Shown here piece by piece: positions 27,586 through 37,060 of a DNA stretch of 64,000 nt. Both the position numbers and the translations under genes were made by a program. The notes beneath the pieces were generated by a model that did no database searches, was not told where the DNA came from, and worked only from the letters and a program-made list of their open reading frames with translations. The first letter of the stretch is position 1. Each line of letters starts with the position of its first letter. Source of the stretch: an uncultured Eubacteriales bacterium (GTDB lineage Bacteria > Bacillota > Clostridia > Oscillospirales > Oscillospiraceae); contig CAJLCS010000001.1 of assembly GCA_905205195.1 (NCBI GenBank), positions 14,080 to 78,079 on the forward strand, in the 5' to 3' direction.

Positions 27586-29079
27586 ATGAAGAAGACCCTC
27601 GCACTGTTTCTTGCCGTCCTGATGCTGGCCACCCTGTTTGCCGGCTGCGGCAAGACGCCCGCCGCCGACAATACCACCGGCGCACCGTCCACCACCGCTC
27701 CCAAGAACGACGAGACCAAGGGCACCGAGAAGACCGATGACATCGTGACCCTGAAGTGGGTTGCCGTCGGCAGCGGTATGCCCGCCAACTACGACGCCTG
27801 GGCCGCCAACCTCAACGCCTATCTGGAAGAGAAGATCGGCGTGCACCTGGAGATGGAAATCATCACCTGGGGCGACTGGGATACCCGCCGCAACATGATC
27901 GTTTCCACCGGCGAACCCTACGACATCATGTTCACCAACAACGGCACCTTTGCCAGCGACGTGGCCATGGGCGCGTTCCTGGACATCTCCGACCTGGTGA
28001 AGACCGCTTCCCCCAACCTGTACAGCTTCATCCCTGAGGACTACTGGACTGCCTGCTCGCTGGGCGGCAAGGTCTACGGCGTCCCCGCTTACAAGGACTC
28101 CTCTTCTACCCAGTACTTCATCTACGACAAGGCCAAGGCTGACGCCACCGGCCTGAACTATGCCGATGCCCACACAATGCAGGACGTGACCCCCATCCTG
28201 AAGGCCATCAACGAGGCCGACAACGGTGAGGCCACCTTCATCCTGGCCAAGGGCGGCCTGGACGCCATCTACGGCGGCAAGTACGACGATATGTCCGCCG
28301 GCCTGCCCGCCATGGGCGTTTCCTACAACGCTTCCGGCAAGCCCACCGTGGTTCCTGTGTTCGAGCAGGAAGACGTGATGACCGATCTGAAGACCCTCAA
28401 CGAGTGGTACAAGGCCGGCTACATCAACTCCGATGCCGCCATCCTGGACGAAGCTCCCAAGTACCGTGCCGCTTATGTGTCGCAGGGCTGGTCCGGCGCG
28501 GCCAACACCACCTGGGGTCCCGGCATGGGCGTGGAAGCCATTGCCATTCAGTGGGGCAACACCGTGCTGTCCAACTCCACCGTTCAGGGCTCTATGAGCT
28601 GTATCTCCGCCGCCTGCAAGGCTCCCGACAAGGCGCTGCAGCTGCTGGAGCTGGTCAACACCGATTCCAAGGTCCGTGATGCGCTGTACTACGGCCTGGA
28701 AGGCGACAACTTCGACTACACCGCCGACGGCAAGGTTCACAAGAACAACACCGACTGGACCATGGCCGGTTACACCCAGGGCACCTTCTTCAACGTGACC
28801 ACGGTGGATACCGATTCCTTCAACCAGTGGGACGAAGTCAAGCAGCTCAACGAGAACGCTACCCCGTCTCCCGTGCTGGGCTTCACCTTTGACAGAACGC
28901 CCGTGTCCGACAAGCTGGATGCCTGCATCGCCATCTTCAACGAGTACAAGGCCACGCTGATGACCGGCACTGCCGATCCCGAGACCACCGCAGCCGAGAT
29001 GATGACCGCCATGCGTAACGCCGGCTTTGACGATGTCCTCAAAGAGGCGCAGGCGCAGATTGATGCCTGGGTTGGCTGA
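27586..29079 (+). CDS. Extracellular solute-binding lipoprotein of the importer
   Basis: A 497-aa sugar-binding lipoprotein. Lipobox LFAGC puts the lipidated Cys at 21, followed by a Thr/Pro-rich linker to about residue 45. The C-terminal DUF3502-like part (SPVLGFTFDRTPVSDKLDAC) is shared with the paralogue at 23872. Codon choice is markedly biased to GCC, GAC, AAC, AAG, CTG and ACC, more so than its neighbours, and the AGGAGG site is ideal, as expected for an abundant receptor. Its place after the two permeases makes it the substrate-delivery subunit, probably for mannose-containing oligosaccharides. Confidence 0.95.
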   Translation: MKKTLALFLAVLMLATLFAGCGKTPAADNTTGAPSTTAPKNDETKGTEKTDDIVTLKWVAVGSGMPANYDAWAANLNAYLEEKIGVHLEMEIITWGDWDTRRNMIVSTGEPYDIMFTNNGTFASDVAMGAFLDISDLVKTASPNLYSFIPEDYWTACSLGGKVYGVPAYKDSSSTQYFIYDKAKADATGLNYADAHTMQDVTPILKAINEADNGEATFILAKGGLDAIYGGKYDDMSAGLPAMGVSYNASGKPTVVPVFEQEDVMTDLKTLNEWYKAGYINSDAAILDEAPKYRAAYVSQGWSGAANTTWGPGMGVEAIAIQWGNTVLSNSTVQGSMSCISAACKAPDKALQLLELVNTDSKVRDALYYGLEGDNFDYTADGKVHKNNTDWTMAGYTQGTFFNVTTVDTDSFNQWDEVKQLNENATPSPVLGFTFDRTPVSDKLDACIAIFNEYKATLMTGTADPETTAAEMMTAMRNAGFDDVLKEAQAQIDAWVG

Positions 29080-29111
29080 TTTCCCATTGCCCTGGTAACC
29101 GAATGAGGTTC

Positions 29112-29146
29112 GGGGGCCGATGCTTCGCTGCACCGGCCCCCCTTTT
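29112..29146 (+). terminator. Terminator after the binding-protein gene
   Basis: Stem GGGGGCCG / CGGCCCCC (29112-29119, 29134-29141) with partly paired inner bases, then CTTTT. The next gene has no clear promoter of its own, so this may only attenuate transcription into the enzyme genes. Confidence 0.75.
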
Positions 29147-29153
29147 CTCCACC

Positions 29154-29207
29154 CTGTTTCCGGGCCGGACGTACCGGCGCTGCGGTGCGCCCGGCCTGTA
29201 AACAGGA
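29154..29207 (+). other. Structured leader upstream of the GH38 gene
   Basis: CCTGTTT (29154-29160) pairs with AAACAGG (29201-29207), and within it GGCCGG can pair with CCGGCC. The structure follows the terminator and ends ~30 bp before the GH38 start. Confidence 0.4.
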
Positions 29208-29238
29208 ACCATTCTACAGACAAAGCGAGGAATTGCCG

Positions 29239-32200
29239 ATGTATTTTATCGATCAGAGAATTCAGGTGATCTGCAATCAGCTGAGCCTGATGCGCTTCCG
29301 GGACAGCCGGAGCCTGCCGGACTGGCAGTATAAGAAGGGACAGTTTTTCCGTCCGGAGGAGGCGGATGCCGACCCTGCGCCCTGGGAAGCCTTTGACTGC
29401 CAGACCATGCGCTGGTATGCCGACTACGCCGGGACCGATCAGTTTGAAGGGAAATTCCTTTGGCAGAATACGGATTTCCACGGCATTCCCGGCACCCACT
29501 ACTGGTTCCGCAGCCGGATCACCGTTCCGCAGGAGATGGACGGCAAATCCGTCTGGTTCCGCATCCATACCCAGATCGAGGAATGGGACGACGGCAAGAA
29601 TCCCCAGTTCCTGATTTTCATCAACGGCGAGGTGGTCCAGGGGGCGGACATGAACCACCGGGAGGTGCTGCTGCGGCAGCGGGCCGTGGGCGGCGAGACG
29701 CTGAATGTGGACATTCAGGCCTACACCGGCACGCTGCACCGGGAATTTGCCTTCCTGGCGGACCTTTATGTGCTTGACGAAAAGGTAAACAGGCTGTACT
29801 ATGATGTTCAGGTACCGCTCTGGGCCTTTCCCCGGCTGGGGGAGGACAGCAAGGTCCGGCTGGACCTTCAGACGGTGCTTAACGACACCGTGAACCTGCT
29901 GGACCTGCGGGATCCCTGTTCGCCTTCCTTCGAGGCTTCCGTGGACCGGGCACAGGCCTATATCACGGAACATCTGTACGAAAAAATGACGGGCTGGGAC
30001 GAGGTGATCGCCACCTGCATCGGCCACACCCATATCGACGTGGCCTGGTGGTGGACCGTGGCCCAGACCCGGGAAAAGGTGGTCCGGTCCTTCGCCACGG
30101 TGCTGAAGCTGATGGAGGAGTACCCAAGCTACCGCTTCATGTCCAGCCAGCCGGTGCTGTATTACTTCCTGAAGCAGCGCTACCCGGAGCTGTTCGAAAA
30201 AATCCGCCAGCGGGTGGCGGAGGGCCGCTGGGAAGTGGAAGGCGGTATGTGGCTGGAGGCGGACTGCAATCTGACCTCCGGCGAGAGCCTGGTGCGCCAG
30301 TTTCTGTACGGCAAGCGGTTTTTCCGGGAGGAATTCGGGAAGGACAGCAAGATTCTGTGGCTGCCGGACGTGTTCGGCTATTCCGGTGCCCTGCCCCAGA
30401 TCATGAAAAAGTCCGGCATCGACTACTTTATGACCACCAAGCTCTCCTGGAACCAGATCAACCGGGTGCCCAACGACACCTTCCTGTGGAAGGGCATCGA
30501 CGGCAGCACGGTGCTGACCCATATGATCACCACGCTGGGCATCGGCCAGGACCCCAAGAAGAGCTTCTTCACCTCCTATAACGGCATGCTGCACCCGGAT
30601 GCCGTCATGGGCGCCTGGGAGCGCTACCAGAACAAGGAGCTGAACAACGACGTGCTGGTGGCCTTCGGCTACGGCGACGGCGGCGGCGGTCCCACCCGGA
30701 CCATGCTGGAAACCTCCCGGCGGATGGAGCAGGGCATCCGCGGCCTGCCCAAGGTCCGGCAGGAAACGGCCCGGACCTACTTTGACCAGCTGGCGGCCCG
30801 GGTGGAAGGCAACCGGCGGCTGGAAACCTGGGAAGGGGAATTCTATTTCGAATACCACCGGGGCACCTATACCTCCATGGCCCGCAACAAGCGCGGCAAC
30901 CGCCGCAGCGAATTTCTCATGATGGATCTGGAGCTGCTGGGGGTCCTGTCCGGCGACTATCCGGCCGAGGCGGACCGGCGGCTGTGGCGGGATACGGTGC
31001 TGCTCAACCAATTCCACGATATTCTTCCCGGCAGCTCCATTGCCGAGGTGTACGAGGTGACCAAGGCCGAGTACGCGGCGCTGGAGCGGGAGGCCGGCGG
31101 CCTGATTGCAGACCGGATGACCCGTCTGGCGGGAGAAGGGGACGGCGTGACCGTTTTCAATACGCTGGGCTTTGCGCGCAGCGACGTGGTGCGCCTGGCA
31201 GACCGGACCGTCACCGCCCTGGAGGACGACGCGGGCCGCGTTTACCCGGTGCAGCAGACGGCGGACGGCGGTCTGGTGTACCTGACCGATCTGCCCTCCA
31301 AGGGCTTCCGGACCTATCGCCGGGGGACGGCGGCGGCGGAAAGCCCCTTTGTCCGGACCGACGAGTACCATCTGGAGACGCCCTTCTACCGGGTGGCGCT
31401 GGACGGCAGCGGCAGCATGGCCTCGCTGTTTGACAAGCAGTACGGGCGGGAGCTGGTGCTGCCCGGCCGGAAGGCCAATCAGTTCCGGCTCTACGAGGAC
31501 AAGCCCATTTACTACGACAACTGGGACATCGACCGGTACTATACGGAAAAATCCTGGGATGTGGACGAGCTGACCGACCTGCGCTGGACGGAGGACGGCC
31601 CGGTCTGCACCGTGCTGACGCTGGCCTACCGCAGCGGCCAAACGACAATCCGGCAGAACATCCGCTTTTACGCGGGCAGCCGCCGGATCGACTTTGAGAC
31701 GGAGGTGGACTGGAAGTACCACCAGCACCTGCTGAAGGTGGAGTTCCCGCTGGATATCCATACCGACGAGGCCACCTTCGACATTCAGTTCGGCAACGTC
31801 AAACGCAAGATTCACAGCAACACCAGCTGGGACAAGGCCCGGTTTGAAAGCTGCGCCCAGAAGTGGATGGATCTGTCCGAGGGCCACTACGGCGTCAGCC
31901 TGGTCAACGACTGCAAGTACGGCCACAGCGTCTTAAACGGTGTGGCGGCGCTGACGCTGGTGAAAAGCGGCATCGAGCCGAATCCCAACACCGACGTGGA
32001 GCTGCACCGGTTTACCTATGCCCTGTACCCCCACGGGGAGGGCTGGCAGCAGGCCGGGACGGTCCGGGAAAGCTACAAGCTCAATCAACCGGCCTATGCG
32101 ATTGCCGCCGGAACCCCGGGCCGGAGCAGCTCCTTTGCGTCGGTGGACGCGGCCAACGTGATTCTGGAAACGGTGAAGCAGGCGGAGGAAGGCTGCGGCA

Positions 32201-32385
32201 CCATTCTGCGGCTCTACGAGTCCGAAAATGCAAGAACCAATGTGACACTGACACTGCCCGCCGCCGTCACCGGGGCGTGGGAAACCAATCTGCTGGAGGA
32301 AACCGAGCAGGAGCTGAACGTGGCGGACGGAACGGTGCGGTTCGTGATGAAACCCTACGAAATCAAAACGATTCTGATCAAATAA
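29239..32385 (+). CDS. Glycoside hydrolase family 38 alpha-mannosidase
   Basis: A 1048-aa cytoplasmic exo-alpha-mannosidase that removes alpha-linked mannose from imported glycans. Zinc site: His263 and Asp267 region in IGHTHIDVAWWW. Nucleophile Asp377 lies in WLPDVFGYSGALPQI. The mid domain has NQFHDILPGSSIAEVYE, another family signature, and the C-terminal beta domains are complete. The ATG at 29239 has GCGAGGA upstream and no signal peptide. Followed 13 bp later by GH3 and then GH2, it forms a run of exo-glycosidases able to dismantle a mannose-rich oligosaccharide from outside to core. Confidence 0.95.
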   Translation: MYFIDQRIQVICNQLSLMRFRDSRSLPDWQYKKGQFFRPEEADADPAPWEAFDCQTMRWYADYAGTDQFEGKFLWQNTDFHGIPGTHYWFRSRITVPQEMDGKSVWFRIHTQIEEWDDGKNPQFLIFINGEVVQGADMNHREVLLRQRAVGGETLNVDIQAYTGTLHREFAFLADLYVLDEKVNRLYYDVQVPLWAFPRLGEDSKVRLDLQTVLNDTVNLLDLRDPCSPSFEASVDRAQAYITEHLYEKMTGWDEVIATCIGHTHIDVAWWWTVAQTREKVVRSFATVLKLMEEYPSYRFMSSQPVLYYFLKQRYPELFEKIRQRVAEGRWEVEGGMWLEADCNLTSGESLVRQFLYGKRFFREEFGKDSKILWLPDVFGYSGALPQIMKKSGIDYFMTTKLSWNQINRVPNDTFLWKGIDGSTVLTHMITTLGIGQDPKKSFFTSYNGMLHPDAVMGAWERYQNKELNNDVLVAFGYGDGGGGPTRTMLETSRRMEQGIRGLPKVRQETARTYFDQLAARVEGNRRLETWEGEFYFEYHRGTYTSMARNKRGNRRSEFLMMDLELLGVLSGDYPAEADRRLWRDTVLLNQFHDILPGSSIAEVYEVTKAEYAALEREAGGLIADRMTRLAGEGDGVTVFNTLGFARSDVVRLADRTVTALEDDAGRVYPVQQTADGGLVYLTDLPSKGFRTYRRGTAAAESPFVRTDEYHLETPFYRVALDGSGSMASLFDKQYGRELVLPGRKANQFRLYEDKPIYYDNWDIDRYYTEKSWDVDELTDLRWTEDGPVCTVLTLAYRSGQTTIRQNIRFYAGSRRIDFETEVDWKYHQHLLKVEFPLDIHTDEATFDIQFGNVKRKIHSNTSWDKARFESCAQKWMDLSEGHYGVSLVNDCKYGHSVLNGVAALTLVKSGIEPNPNTDVELHRFTYALYPHGEGWQQAGTVRESYKLNQPAYAIAAGTPGRSSSFASVDAANVILETVKQAEEGCGTILRLYESENARTNVTLTLPAAVTGAWETNLLEETEQELNVADGTVRFVMKPYEIKTILIK

Positions 32386-32398
32386 TGGGAGGAATACT

Positions 32399-34645
32399 AT
32401 GGAAGCATACCGCAATCCGGCACTTTCTCCGGAAAAGCGGGCGGAGGACCTGCTTTCCCGCATGACGCTGCGGGAAAAGGTGGGCCAGCTGAATCAGCGG
32501 CTCTACGGCTTTCACGCCTACGAGCGGCGGGATGGAAAGCTGACGCTTTCCCGGGAATTTACCGACGAGGTGGACCGCTACGGCGGCATGGGCGCCCTGT
32601 ACGGGCTGCACCGGGCGGACCCTTGGTCCGGTCGGGACTTTGCAAGCGGCGTTACCGGCGTGGAAGCGGTGCAGATCCGCAACGCGGTCCAGAAATACGT
32701 CATCGACCATTCCCGCTTCGGCATTCCGGCGCTGCTGAGCACAGAAAGCCCCCACGGCCATCAGGCGCTGGACGGCTATCTGCTGCCGGTGAATCTGGCC
32801 TCCGGCTGCACCTTCTCCCCGGAACTTCTGGAGGAGGCGGAGAAGGTCTGCGGCGCCCAGCTTCGCAGTCTCGGTCTGGACCTGGCGCTGGTTTCCGCGC
32901 TGGATATGCTCCGGGACCCCCGCTGGGGCCGGAGTGAGGAATGCTTCGGCGAGGACCCCTATCTGACGTCCCAGATGGCCGGGGCGGCGGTCCGGGGTAT
33001 GAAAAGCCAGGGCATCGACGTGGTGGCCAAGCACCTGTGCGCCCAGGGCGAGACCACCGGCGGCGTCAATGCCAGCCCGGCCCGGATCGGCCCTCACGAG
33101 CTGCGGGAAATTCATCTCCCGCCGGTGAAGGCCTGCATAGAGGCAGGGGCGGCGTCCTTTATGGCGGCGTATAACGAAATCGACGGCGTGTTCTGCCACG
33201 CCAACCACCGGCTCCTGACGGAGCTGCTGCGGGGCGAGTACGGCTTTGAGGGCTTCGTCATGTCCGATGGCGTGGCCATCGACCTGCTGGACGTCATCAC
33301 CGGCGACCGGGTGGCCTCCGGCGCGCTGGCGCTGAATGCCGGTGTGGACATGGGCCTGTGGGACACGGCCTTCGGCCGCCTGGAAGAGGCGGTGCAGGCC
33401 GGTCTGGTGGAGGAAAGTCGGATCGACGAGGCGGCCAAGCGGATTCTGACGCTGAAATTCCGCCGGGGCCTGTTTGAGCATCCCTATGTGCCGGAGACGG
33501 CGCAGGTGTTCTCTTACGAGGACTATCCCCAGTCCGCCCGGCTGGCGGAACAGAGCATGGTGCTGCTGAAAAACCGGGACGGCCTGCTGCCCCTGTCGGC
33601 GGACAAGCCGGTGCGGATCGGTCTGACCGGCCCCAACGCAGACGCCATCTATCATCAGCTGGGCGATTATACCCCCGCCCAGCGGCCCGGCGTGGGCACC
33701 ACGCCCCGACAGGGGCTGGAGCGGCTGCTTTCCGGCACGGCGGCGACGCTGTGCTACCATCCGGGCTGCCCCCTGTTTGAGGACGACCCGGCCATGGAGG
33801 AGCAGGCCGTGGCGGCCATGGCGGACACCGATGTGGTGATTGCGGTGCTGGGCGGCAGCTCCAGCCGGTTTACCCACTGCGAATTTGAAAGCAACGGCGC
33901 GGCCAAGCATCAGCAGACCATCACCATGGACTGTGGCGAGGGCATCGACGACGGCATCCTCCGTCTGCCCGGCGGCCAGCTGCGGCTGCTGCGGCATCTG
34001 CGGGCGCTGGGCAAGCCCATCGTCACCGTGCTGATTGCCGGGCGGCCCTATGAAATGGCGGAAGTAGAGGAGCTGTCGGATGCGATTTTCTGCTGCTTCT
34101 ACCCCGGTCCCACCAGCGGTCAGGCCGTGGCCCGGCTGCTGTTCGGGCAGGCGGAACCGGCGGGACGGCTCTGCGTTTCCCTGCCGGATCATGCCGGCCA
34201 GCTGCCGGTGTACTACAATCCCAAGGACTGCGGCCGGGACGGCGTGTATTATAACGTTTCCGCCCCCCGCTACGGCTTCGGCTCCGGCCTGAGCTATACC
34301 GCGTTTTCCTACGCGCAGGACGGCGTGCCCACGGCGGAGGACCTGACGCTCCGGTTCCGGGTGACCAATACCGGCGCACGGCCGGGCTGGGCGGTGCCCC
34401 AGCTGTATCTCCATCGGAAGCAGGGCGTGGTCACGTCCCGGGTCCGCCAGCTGTGCGGGTTCCGGAAGCTTCTTTTGCAGCCGGGGGAGACGCAGACGGT
34501 GGAAATTCCCGTTCCCCGGGAGAGCCTGCGGCAGTACGATGCGTCCATGAAGCCCTGCTGCCCCGGGGGAACCGTCGAGTGGTTCCTCTGCGACGGCGGC
34601 GACACCCATCTGCAGGGAGCGTTTGCGCTTCCCCATCATCGTTAA
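32399..34645 (+). CDS. Glycoside hydrolase family 3 enzyme (beta-glucosidase-like)
   Basis: A 748-aa GH3 enzyme with TIM barrel, alpha/beta sandwich and C-terminal FnIII-like domain. Nucleophile Asp290 lies in GFVMSDGVAIDLL; the transition-state-binding region is KHLCAQGETTGG and MAAYNEIDGVFCHANHRLL. The layout is that of three-domain GH3 beta-glucosidases and beta-xylosidases rather than NagZ hexosaminidases, so GlcNAc is a less likely substrate. No signal peptide, so cytoplasmic. It starts after GGAGGAATACT, and only 12 bp precede the GH2 start, so it is in the same transcript. Confidence 0.93.
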   Translation: MEAYRNPALSPEKRAEDLLSRMTLREKVGQLNQRLYGFHAYERRDGKLTLSREFTDEVDRYGGMGALYGLHRADPWSGRDFASGVTGVEAVQIRNAVQKYVIDHSRFGIPALLSTESPHGHQALDGYLLPVNLASGCTFSPELLEEAEKVCGAQLRSLGLDLALVSALDMLRDPRWGRSEECFGEDPYLTSQMAGAAVRGMKSQGIDVVAKHLCAQGETTGGVNASPARIGPHELREIHLPPVKACIEAGAASFMAAYNEIDGVFCHANHRLLTELLRGEYGFEGFVMSDGVAIDLLDVITGDRVASGALALNAGVDMGLWDTAFGRLEEAVQAGLVEESRIDEAAKRILTLKFRRGLFEHPYVPETAQVFSYEDYPQSARLAEQSMVLLKNRDGLLPLSADKPVRIGLTGPNADAIYHQLGDYTPAQRPGVGTTPRQGLERLLSGTAATLCYHPGCPLFEDDPAMEEQAVAAMADTDVVIAVLGGSSSRFTHCEFESNGAAKHQQTITMDCGEGIDDGILRLPGGQLRLLRHLRALGKPIVTVLIAGRPYEMAEVEELSDAIFCCFYPGPTSGQAVARLLFGQAEPAGRLCVSLPDHAGQLPVYYNPKDCGRDGVYYNVSAPRYGFGSGLSYTAFSYAQDGVPTAEDLTLRFRVTNTGARPGWAVPQLYLHRKQGVVTSRVRQLCGFRKLLLQPGETQTVEIPVPRESLRQYDASMKPCCPGGTVEWFLCDGGDTHLQGAFALPHHR

Positions 34646-34657
34646 GGAGGAATGACT

Positions 34658-37048
34658 ATGCTGATCCGCGACTGGACCATGGAAATGGACGGGATGCACC
34701 TGCCTTGCCAGGCGCCCTGCACCATGTACAGCGTTCTGCTGGACCATCACAAAATCCCGGACCCCTTTTACGGCCTGAACGAACGGGAGCTGCAGCATCT
34801 GGGCGAAAAGGATTGCAGCTTCACCGCCGTGTTTTCCGTGGACGAGGCGCTTCTCGCCCGGGACTATGCGGAGCTGACCTTCCGGGGGTTGGACACCCTT
34901 TGCCGGATTACCCTGAATGGCAAACGGCTGGATGACGTGAAAAATATGCACCGGACCTATGTCTATTCGGTGCGGGAGCTGCTGAAAGCCGGGGAAAATA
35001 CCCTGCGGCTGGACTTTTCCTCTCCGGTGCGGTATTTCACCGAGGCTCAGCGTCGCCACTATCTGTACATGAACGACGGCGACACCGTTCCCGGCACGGC
35101 CCACCTGCGGACGGCCATGTACCAGTCCGGCTGGGACTGGGGCCCCACGCTGCCGGATATGGGCCTGTTCCGCCAGGTGGAGCTGAACGCCTACGATACG
35201 GACCGGCTGGACACCGTGCTGGTGAGTCAGAATCACCACGACGGGGTGGTGGACGTCACCGTCCGGGCCGCCACGGCCCACGGTGCCGGAGGGACGCTGT
35301 ATGCGTCGCTGGACGGCAAGCGGGTGGCCATGACGGAGGGAGAAGCGATGATCCGGGTGGAGCACCCCCGGCTCTGGTGGGTGCGGGGCTACGGCGAGCA
35401 GCCGCTTTACGACCTGACGGTGGAGCTGGAGGCGGACGGCCGCCTGCTGGACCGGCAGACAAGGACCGTCGGTCTGCGGACGCTGACCGTCAGCACCGAA
35501 AAGGACCCGGACGGCAAGGGCAGCGAGTTCTGCTTCGTCATCAACGGCGTGAAGATTTTCTCCATGGGCGCCAATTATGTTCCCATGGACAACCTGCTGA
35601 CCCGGGTGACGCCGGAGCGGCAGGAAAAGCTGATCTCCCTGGCGCTGGAGGCCAATTTCAATACTTTGCGGGTCTGGGGCGGCGGCTACTACCCGGAGGA
35701 CAGCTTCTATGACCTGTGCGACCGGTACGGCATTGTGGTGTGGCAGGACTTCATGGTGGCCTGCGCCAATATCTGGCTCACTGCCGACATGGCGGAGGAA
35801 TTCACCCGGGAAGCCACCGACAATCTTTGCCGCCTGCAGCACCATGCCTCCCTCGGCCTGCTTTGCGGCAACAACGAGATGGAGGACATGATCCTCAACG
35901 GCGGCATTCAGAATAACGAGCTGGTGCGGCAGGACTATTTGCAGCTTTACGAGCATCTGCTCCCGGAGCTGTGCGGCAAGCTGGCACCGGATACCTTCTA
36001 CTGGCCCTCCAGCCCCTCCTCCGGCGGCGGCTTCCTGGATCCGGGCAACTTCAACAAGGGCGACACCCATTACTGGAAGGTCTGGCACGGCGGTGTGCCC
36101 TTCACGGCCTACCGGCAGGAGAAATTCCGCTTCTGCTCGGAGTACGGCTTTGAGAGCTTCCCGTCCATGAAGACCATCCGGACCTTCTGCGAGGAAAAGG
36201 ACCACAACTGCTTCTCCCGGGTCATGGAAAACCACCAGAAGTGCAAGGGCGGCAACGGAAACATCCTGCGCTACCTGTCCAACAACTATCTGTACCCTTC
36301 CGGATTTGAGGATCTGGTGTATGCTTCCCAGCTGCTGCAGGCCGATGCCATCGCCTACGGCGTGGAGCATTTCCGCCGGAACCGGGGCGTGTGCATGGGG
36401 TCGATTTACTGGCAGTTCAACGACTGTTGGCCGGTGGCCTCCTGGTCCAGCGTGGACTATTTCGGCCGCCGCAAGGCGCTGCACTATGCGGCCAGGCGGT
36501 TCTATGCGCCGGTGGCCATGGGGCTGTTTCTGGAGGGAAACCGGCTGACGGTGAACGTGGCCAACGAGACGCGAGCGCCCTTCCGGGGCCGGATCCGGCT
36601 GACCGTCTGCCGCTCCGACTTCACGGAGCTGGAGCGCCGGGACATTCCGGTGGAGGCGGCGGCGCTGTCCTCGCCGGATGTGGCGTCGATGACGCTGCCG
36701 GAGCTGGACGTCTATCACACCTATCTGGCGGCGGACCTGTACGACGAAACCGGCGCGTTTCTCACCCGGCGGGTGGAAACGCTGGTGCCGCCCAAGCATT
36801 TTGACTGGGAAAAGCCCACGGTGCAGGCGGCCTTCACCGACGCGGAGGGCGGCGTGGAAATCGCCGTCACGTCGGACGTGTTCACCCGGAGCGTTTTCCT
36901 GGATTTCCGGGACTTCGACTGCGGCCTGTCCGACAATTTCTTCAGCCTGACGAACCGGGAGCCGTATGTCGTGTTTGCGAAAACCGACCGCACTGCGGCC
37001 CAGCTGCGGGAAAACGCCGTCATCAAGACGGTGTACGACATTCGGTAA
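34658..37048 (+). CDS. Glycoside hydrolase family 2 beta-mannosidase
   Basis: A 796-aa enzyme of the GH2 beta-mannosidase group, which cleaves Man-beta-1,4 bonds such as the N-glycan core Man-beta-GlcNAc or mannobiose. Acid/base Glu407 is in LLCGNNEMEDMIL and nucleophile Glu495 in CSEYGFESFPSM. The sugar-binding segments YQSGWDWGPTLPDMG and FNTLRVWGGGYYPEDSFYDLCD are typical of the beta-mannosidase subgroup. ATG 34658 was preferred over an ATG six bases earlier because AAGGAGG stands 7 nt before it and only 1 nt before the other. No signal peptide. Confidence 0.93.
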   Translation: MLIRDWTMEMDGMHLPCQAPCTMYSVLLDHHKIPDPFYGLNERELQHLGEKDCSFTAVFSVDEALLARDYAELTFRGLDTLCRITLNGKRLDDVKNMHRTYVYSVRELLKAGENTLRLDFSSPVRYFTEAQRRHYLYMNDGDTVPGTAHLRTAMYQSGWDWGPTLPDMGLFRQVELNAYDTDRLDTVLVSQNHHDGVVDVTVRAATAHGAGGTLYASLDGKRVAMTEGEAMIRVEHPRLWWVRGYGEQPLYDLTVELEADGRLLDRQTRTVGLRTLTVSTEKDPDGKGSEFCFVINGVKIFSMGANYVPMDNLLTRVTPERQEKLISLALEANFNTLRVWGGGYYPEDSFYDLCDRYGIVVWQDFMVACANIWLTADMAEEFTREATDNLCRLQHHASLGLLCGNNEMEDMILNGGIQNNELVRQDYLQLYEHLLPELCGKLAPDTFYWPSSPSSGGGFLDPGNFNKGDTHYWKVWHGGVPFTAYRQEKFRFCSEYGFESFPSMKTIRTFCEEKDHNCFSRVMENHQKCKGGNGNILRYLSNNYLYPSGFEDLVYASQLLQADAIAYGVEHFRRNRGVCMGSIYWQFNDCWPVASWSSVDYFGRRKALHYAARRFYAPVAMGLFLEGNRLTVNVANETRAPFRGRIRLTVCRSDFTELERRDIPVEAAALSSPDVASMTLPELDVYHTYLAADLYDETGAFLTRRVETLVPPKHFDWEKPTVQAAFTDAEGGVEIAVTSDVFTRSVFLDFRDFDCGLSDNFFSLTNREPYVVFAKTDRTAAQLRENAVIKTVYDIR

Positions 37049-37060
37049 AGGCGGCGCGGT

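Noticed and set aside
27571..31926. A 1451-codon minus-strand open frame
   Set aside because: Antisense shadow of the binding-protein and GH38 genes; same low-complexity composition and no domain.
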